From assembly GCA_022419385.1 (NCBI GenBank), contig JAJUBI010000007.1, positions 2,265,768-2,329,767 on the forward strand: a stretch of 64,000 nt of DNA, written 5' to 3'. Positions within the stretch are counted from its first letter, which is position 1, and every line of letters begins with the position of its first letter. The translations under genes were made by a program, and so were the position numbers. Source of the DNA: Paraconiothyrium sp. Pb-2020 (lineage: Eukaryota > Ascomycota > Dothideomycetes > Pleosporales > Didymosphaeriaceae). The notes under the pieces were generated by a model. That model was given only the letters and a program-made list of their open reading frames with translations. It searched no databases and was not told the DNA's origin. Below are positions 58,755 through 64,000 of this stretch, piece after piece.

Positions 58755-59374
58755 TCCAAAGTCACGATGCTGCTCGCCCTTGTCATCCTAGGCTTGTGTG
58801 AGTCCAGATGTATAGATATTGCTGGTCCCTGCAAAATTGTCACTCCTTGTTACTCGCACGTTCTACTACCTTCGCCTCTTCTTCCCCAATCAGCTCATCA
58901 TTCATTATCTGTTGATTATCTTACAGATGGCCATCGAAGAGGATGTAGATTTCTGATGTACTAAATATGAAGGTGAAGGATGAAGGCGGACGGAAACATA
59001 GTCTTGGGAGTGTGAGTCTTCCCTGGGCACACTGTCCGATAGGGGGGGCGTCGCCTATAAACCAACTTGAGACAAGTCACGCAATGTCTGCGCGGCAATG
59101 TGCTAAGTTTTGAAAGATGTACTACCATTACTTCCAATAAACCCGATGAAGAGAAGGGTCCGTCTAGAGGATCAAATTGAAGCAGTCTTGAGCTGCTTAG
59201 TGATGGTAGGGGCGATGGACTGAGATGGCGACTTCCACATTCGGCCGTTGCCCATCGTGACTTCTGTTTGTCGTCTGCACGTGGACATCCTCGCATCACC
59301 GCGGTTACCTTTCGAATCCTAACCAACGTTCCTCTCCTGCTCAGTTGCTACTGCGCTCATCACGCACCGCAGCA
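58755..59374. other. intergenic, no supportable gene
   Basis: 3' flank of the Zn2Cys6 gene and promoter and leader of the next gene. Short frames only; G-run at 59042-59048. Confidence 0.45.
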
Positions 59375-60579
59375 ATGGCGAGCATTTACCTTGTCAACGC
59401 ACTCTACAACAACTCCAGCGTCCCAGCTACACCCGCTATGCAGCCTGCAACTCAGGTCAAGCAAGAGGCGCCTGAGCCCGACCAGCCTGCCGCTACGGCT
59501 GTAGAGACTGTGCGTACGACAAACATTGCCGAACCTGCAACTGAAGCCAACCATCATGAGACGCAGCTTCGGGAGCACATTGAGGCCGCAAATTGCGCAC
59601 CGGTACTCAAACAACAGACCGAACAACGCAGCAGGAACGGAGATGTCATGCATCCGTCACGCCAGCAAATGGTCGACTTCCTAGGTTCGTTGCTATGCCT
59701 CACGCCGAGCACCATTCGGACTAATCTCGTCTGCAACAGGTCCACTCGAAGAGAGACCTGAGCCTTTGGCCTACAAGATTTCTGGGGCCAACACGCAGCC
59801 CTTGGGTCAAATCGCCGCTCCTGTCCCGAGCAAGCGTGGTAAGAACGCAATGAAGAAACAAAAGCCCGTCGCATCCGAGCCGCCCGCCGCAGAGAGCATC
59901 CAAGCGGCCCGGGGTCGCTCTTTCCATGCTGTAGCTCCATTTGCAACAGCTGCGGCGCGCTTGGGTCAGCATCTGCAGACCGTGGGTGGTGCTCGAATCA
60001 TCACGGGTCGCGTTCCTCGTCGTCGTACGCAGGTTGAGGAGGGCCAGGAAGCATCGAGCTCTCCGGCACCTCCCAACGTTACGCACTTCGGCGGCATTCC
60101 CAGTATGTTGACCATATGGATATGCTCTCGCAACAAGCTTCTGACGGTATGTAGTCAAGCAAGAAGGGGCGGCTCGGGAGCCCTTCTCAGAACAGCCCCG
60201 ACCCAAGCTACCCGCGTCACCTCCCCGGCGCGCCGAGTCCTATCATCCTATGGTAGGCCGGGAGTATTTCCAAGTACCAGCGGGCTCCGTAGGTGTCCTC
60301 CAAGAGGCCCTAGGTGCCGGGCCCAAACAATCTAACTTGGACCCATCGTTTGAAGCAGAAGGCCGTATTAGAGAACTCGAGGATGAGAACCTCAGTCTGC
60401 GAAAGGACGGCTTCTGCAAAGATCGAGAGATCAGGAAGCTCAAAGCTGAGCTACTTTCAAGTGGCACTCGTACTAGCACGACGAACGCTGCTCTCGAGGG
60501 TAGCATGAAGCCGCTGGAAGCAGGTGTAAAGCGCCGGCGTTACGAGGAAGATGTGGGTGGCCCTGTCAGGGAGCTGTAG
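59375..60579 (+). CDS. unknown protein with C-terminal coiled coil
   Basis: Three exons, 59375-59684, 59740-60102 and 60155-60579, introns 55 and 52 nt, phases consistent, 365 residues. ATG at 59375 (MASIYLVNALYNNSSVPATP) follows a non-ATG open stretch. The N-terminal half is Gln/Glu/Ala-rich and disordered, with VKQEAPEPDQ resembling a SUMO-type VKQE site. The middle has KRGKNAMKKQKPVAS (basic) and RVPRRRTQVEE. The C-terminal ~60 residues form a coiled coil (EGRIRELEDENLSLRKDG, REIRKLKAELLSSG) followed by a nuclear-localisation-like VKRRRYEE. A nuclear protein is likely; no family recognised. Confidence 0.75.
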
Positions 60580-60588
60580 GATTGTTTC

Positions 60589-60640
60589 TTCTCTCTCTCT
60601 CACTCTCTCACACACACACTCTCTCTCTCACACATACACT
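60589..60640 (+). repeat. CT/CA dinucleotide microsatellite
   Basis: A mixed CT and CA run of about 50 bases (CTCTCTCTCT, CACACACACA, CTCTCTCTCT) that begins ten bases after the stop codon of the preceding gene, so it is probably in its 3' UTR. Confidence 0.85.
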
Positions 60641-61734
60641 TAAGGTCCTGTCGTTCTCTGGATATCTTGTCTCGTTGATGGCGGGGTGTTGATCGCGCAG
60701 CCTAGGCTGGTGACAAACGGTGGACAACGGACTGTGGGTCTAACGGCAACGAAGCGGCAGCCGAGCATGCGGATGTGGCAAATCAGACCGAGCGCCGGCT
60801 TTGCTTGGATCAAATGGCTATGATAGCATACCTGGTAACTTATACGTCCGAAGAATCGCAGTGCACGTGAAGTCATGTTCGTTGCTGTACTCATTAGACC
60901 CGAAAGCATTTGATCATATCCTATGTCGGTCACGCTTACGCTGTAAATGTCTCTAGGCATCACACGCAAGAACTAGTAATCATGCGTTGTTCGATCTTGA
61001 TAAATCAATGCCAACATCTTGCGATGGTAGCCACAAGCGCGGGGTGCGCGCGTCGTTGGATGTTCCCGATGTACATACCCGACATGCGCACGTTGGTCAC
61101 CACCTCGATACGCTATTGGTGACAAACCACTTCAATGTCGCGGAAAGCATCCAGCCAAGCTACGCCTTGCGATAAGATAGGATATTCGCGAAGAAAGATG
61201 TCGGACAGTGCGGAGTCCACGCGAAGTGGCACAGCGATTTTCTCCGGCTGGCGGAGGCTCTAAACGTACGAGGGGTGCGTGGACGGCCCTGCCTTTGTAG
61301 ACTTTGTGGCGCTCGGGCTTACTCAGAGTCTGCTGAGCATTTAGAAGTGCAGCACGTACGAAGGGGTTTATTACCCCATTGAACGTGTACCCGTAGTCTC
61401 CCCCGCAATTCTTAGGCGTGTCGGAGTGGCCAACGGCTTCTAGCAGGGGCATGCACAACACGCAACATCGGACTGAAGAACGTCCGATGCACAAGCGTCG
61501 TTTTATGTATTACGCCTTCTTTCCTGGTCGACTGCAACAGACCCATTGGTGTGAGAAGCATATACATATACAGTGAATTCGACCCATGAGTCGCATTTCA
61601 CAATACCGCAGAGAAGGCATTCTTTCTTTATCACTCAGCCTGGGGCTAGTATCCATTCATTACCTTCGAACATCAAAATCAAACGCCGTTCTCCGCTTTC
61701 TTCAACAGCATCTTTTCCAGCACCAACTGCAACC
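60641..61734. other. intergenic, no supportable gene
   Basis: Short frames only. The end is the promoter and leader of the 61.7-kb gene, with the start codon in context CAACCATGAG. Confidence 0.4.
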
Positions 61735-62181
61735 ATGAGCTCCATCCCGTACGACCTTCTCCCAAGCTGCGACACCGACTTCGCCCACCTGAAGCTTAAG
61801 CAAAAGCAATCCTTCGTCAACCGCTTCTTCGGCATCCGCGTATGCGACGATAAGAAAGAGACCAACATCAAAGCCATCTACTCGAGTAACACTACCCGAG
61901 CTTTCTCCTCTGTCACGACCTCCCCCGCAACATCAACGAACAGCTCTCACATCTTCCTTAACTCAAAGACATCCTCGAGCAGCATGCGCCTTCCCGTGGC
62001 TACGCCCCGTCGACAACGCTCCAACACCGCGAGCTCGTCAACATCGGTTGCATCGTTTGTGTCGCAAAGCTCCGTGCACAGCAATACTCCCTATCAGAGA
62101 CTTCGCACCCGCTCGCCAAGCCGTGAGAGGAAAGCGTTGGTAGATGATGATGGATGGGCGCCTGTGGAACAATACTTCTAG
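61735..62181 (+). CDS. Ser/Thr-rich small protein, 148 residues
   Basis: A single exon with ATG at 61735; the frame is open upstream but has no earlier ATG. The N-terminus MSSIPYDLLPSCDTDFAHLK is followed by a basic helix (LKQKQSFVNRFFGIRV). The middle is Ser/Thr-rich (TTSPATSTNSS), and the tail has RTRSPSRERKALVDDDGWAP, a likely phosphorylated RS segment. The transition to a strongly pyrimidine-rich region right after the stop suggests a true gene end. No family recognised; intrinsically disordered and possibly regulatory. Confidence 0.62.
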   Translation: MSSIPYDLLPSCDTDFAHLKLKQKQSFVNRFFGIRVCDDKKETNIKAIYSSNTTRAFSSVTTSPATSTNSSHIFLNSKTSSSSMRLPVATPRRQRSNTASSSTSVASFVSQSSVHSNTPYQRLRTRSPSRERKALVDDDGWAPVEQYF

Positions 62182-63534
62182 GCGCGATGACCGTGCGCGT
62201 CTCTCTACTCCCAATGGCTTGACCTTTTCCGATTTCATAGCCACGCCCTTCGTTCTTCTATATTTTTGGCCTTGATAGGCGCTTTCGCTTCGTATCCGTC
62301 CTTACTTCCAAGTTCAGGCATTTTCACACTTTACAACAAACAACGGTCAATGCATAACACGACTCCTACTTTCATGTACATTCTTTCATTCCACCACTGT
62401 CACTACCACCAGCATGTTGGACACGAGTCTTTCCTTTCGGTCACTCGCTCACATCTTCTCCAACCACGACTATGATATTCTTGTATATTCTTCTATTTGT
62501 TCTGTCACTCTTTCACCTTGCGGAGCATTGTCCTGTACATTTCTTCACTCTTTTTAAATCATTCGTTGCCCACACGTTCCTTAACCACCAGCTCTGTTAC
62601 CGCTGTCGGCCCGCATCTTTTTTCCAATCACTCCTTTCGCGCATCTATCTTCAATCTAGATACGAGCTAGACTTTATGCAGCACATTCAAGACTTTCAAG
62701 TTTCGAAACATATGGAGGGAGAGTACTATCAACAAGACATAATTCACAGCTACTGGAACATGTGGTCACTTAGCTACAAAACAAACTCTTCAAGTTGTAT
62801 AGCAGTTGTGTCTATGCATATGGCTTCATGTGCTTCTATGAGCTACACTTCAGATATTATAAACGGTGAAAATGAACTTGCTGGAATTAATATAGTAACA
62901 GAGTCTTAGGAAAGAACGCGCACAGTAGCCGAAGTCCGCCACCAGATGGTTCGGCATCAACAAGCGAGCAAGCAAAGATACCGCAAGATTCTGCAGCACA
63001 GGAACTAACGCACGTAAGCTGAGTTGATATCAACAGCCCGCGGTACAATCGGAGATTCGAGATGACCCCTCCGCTAGATCTTTAACCCTTCGCACGTAAC
63101 ACCCCATTCCATTCGATAGACTCTAACGTGTTTTTCTAGGTAGGCAGACATCAAAGGGTACGTTTTTACGGTTTCTTTCAACCTTGAACACAGATGAACG
63201 AAGGTTTGATACAGTGACGTATATCTAATTCATAATTGAACCGAGCAAGAGATTCCTATAAAGATTTCGAGCTTTGGAAGCGGGCGGTTGTTGGCTTATG
63301 AGTCCCTTGAAATAGCGTATAATACGAAGAGGCATAGCTCTCGACCAAGTAACTCGATATCAACGAGAGACTACGATTTAAGCTTGCATTCAAGATTGGT
63401 TGAGTGAGTGGTGTCATGTATTTGTAGTCTCCTATCACTCGCTGGTTGCAAACGAAACGTCCCACGGAGAGACATTGCATGGCTAGCTCGGTGCGAAGAT
63501 TGCCAATCTTGCTTGAGTGTGGTGTCAACTGAAG
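62182..63534. other. pyrimidine-rich 3' region and intergenic DNA
   Basis: 62.2-62.65 kb is CT-rich. An ATG frame at 62472-62909 (145 codons) arises from this composition, with a Phe/Leu-rich start and no domain, so it is not called. From 62.9 to 63.5 kb nothing is recognised. Confidence 0.45.
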
Positions 63535-64000
63535 TTACGGATGATCCGAGCGCGTAGCAATTGCCAGCTTTGCTTGATTGATTCTAATCTGCATCATCAA
63601 CTGCGGCCTCGAACCTTCTTTCTTAACCACAGTGATTGGCCGATGGGGAGAGTACGATGGCTTGGAAGATAGCCCAGCAGCCGAAGCCAAGCTGAGAGTT
63701 GGCTCGTAAGCGGGCGAAACGGGTTGTGGAGCATTTAACGCAGGGAGTGCTTCACTTTCGGACGAGATATCATTGTTCAGTCGTTTGGACCTCCGGGAGG
63801 GTTGGACCTTGCCCTTTGTCTTCTGCTTGCTGTGTTGGCTTGCAGGGCGAGCGTCCCGTTCATCTTTCGCCGATTGTTTGTTTCGGCGCTTGGTGGGGCG
63901 AGATTCCTCTTCAAACTCTTCTGCTGTCTTTCGCTTCGGTGGGCGCTTACCGGCGAAAACGTACGGTTCTTCCCTGGACTTCGTGACTTTAGCCAATAGT
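63535..64000 (-). CDS. basic nuclear protein, truncated by the right edge
   Basis: Open frame entering from the right edge (no start in the window) and ending with TGA at 63535. It encodes at least 153 residues: REEPYVFAGKRPPKRKTAEE, then clustered Lys/Arg (RPTKRRNKQSAKDE, GKVQPSRRSKRLNND) resembling bipartite nuclear localisation signals. An acidic SSESEALPAL and a C-terminal helix (LMMQIRINQAKLAIATRS) follow. A GTAAGC sequence in the frame could be a donor, but the coding character continues through it. Function unknown. Confidence 0.6.
   Translation of the reverse strand, partial: LLAKVTKSREEPYVFAGKRPPKRKTAEEFEEESRPTKRRNKQSAKDERDARPASQHSKQKTKGKVQPSRRSKRLNNDISSESEALPALNAPQPVSPAYEPTLSLASAAGLSSKPSYSPHRPITVVKKEGSRPQLMMQIRINQAKLAIATRSDHP

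Noticed and set aside
62472..62909. 145-codon frame starting MIFLYILLF
   Set aside because: Arises in a CT-rich 3' region, giving Phe/Leu by composition; no domain and no splice or start support.

Overview
The window is nuclear DNA of a filamentous ascomycete (Pezizomycotina; a dothideomycete-like fungus is my inference from gene texture). Genes are monocistronic, lie on both strands, and carry short introns (mostly 45-60 nt) with GT..AG ends and CTAAC/CTGAC-like branch sites. There are no operons, ribosome binding sites, CRISPR arrays or rRNA genes, and I found no convincing tRNA. Many protein starts given here were decided by splicing, because the longest open frames often begin at non-ATG codons.

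Layout. 0-20 kb: a truncated gene at the left edge, an alpha/beta hydrolase, small nuclear or coiled-coil proteins, a frame-broken locus at 10-12.4 kb, an 84-residue membrane protein, a 78-residue HMG/YABBY-like protein and a Dap1/MAPR cytochrome-b5-like protein. 20-34 kb: a conserved fungal protein with ambiguous frames, then a gene-poor stretch with an AT-rich block lacking open frames (24.9-26.05 kb, RIP-like), a Zn2Cys6 regulator carrying a DUF3425-like C-terminus, and 4.6 kb without a supportable gene. 34-40 kb: the spliceosomal kinase Prp4, a Dabb-domain protein, an Mcp1-like mitochondrial membrane protein and a U1/matrin-type zinc-finger protein; the last two are cut by many single-base frame slips. 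40-45 kb: a divergent maltose-utilisation pair (GH13 alpha-glucosidase and alpha-glucoside MFS permease) sharing a 0.6-kb promoter with a 13-bp CGG/CCG palindrome. 46-54 kb: a small conserved protein, a secreted Rds1-like ferritin-fold protein, tRNA methyltransferase Trm1 (with a GC-AG intron) and a conserved membrane protein. 55-64 kb: a small secreted cysteine protein, an NmrA-like protein divergent from a second Zn2Cys6 regulator, three proteins of unknown function, the last truncated by the right edge.

How genes relate. The clearest functional unit is the maltase-permease pair: uptake of an alpha-glucoside and its intracellular hydrolysis, probably co-regulated from the shared promoter. 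The NmrA-like/Zn2Cys6 pair may be a second regulatory unit. Everything else looks like ordinary housekeeping or lineage-specific genes placed side by side. The most unusual signal is the concentration of single-base frame breaks in some conserved genes (38.4-39.8 kb especially) next to large genes that are fully intact; consensus error and recent gene decay are both possible.
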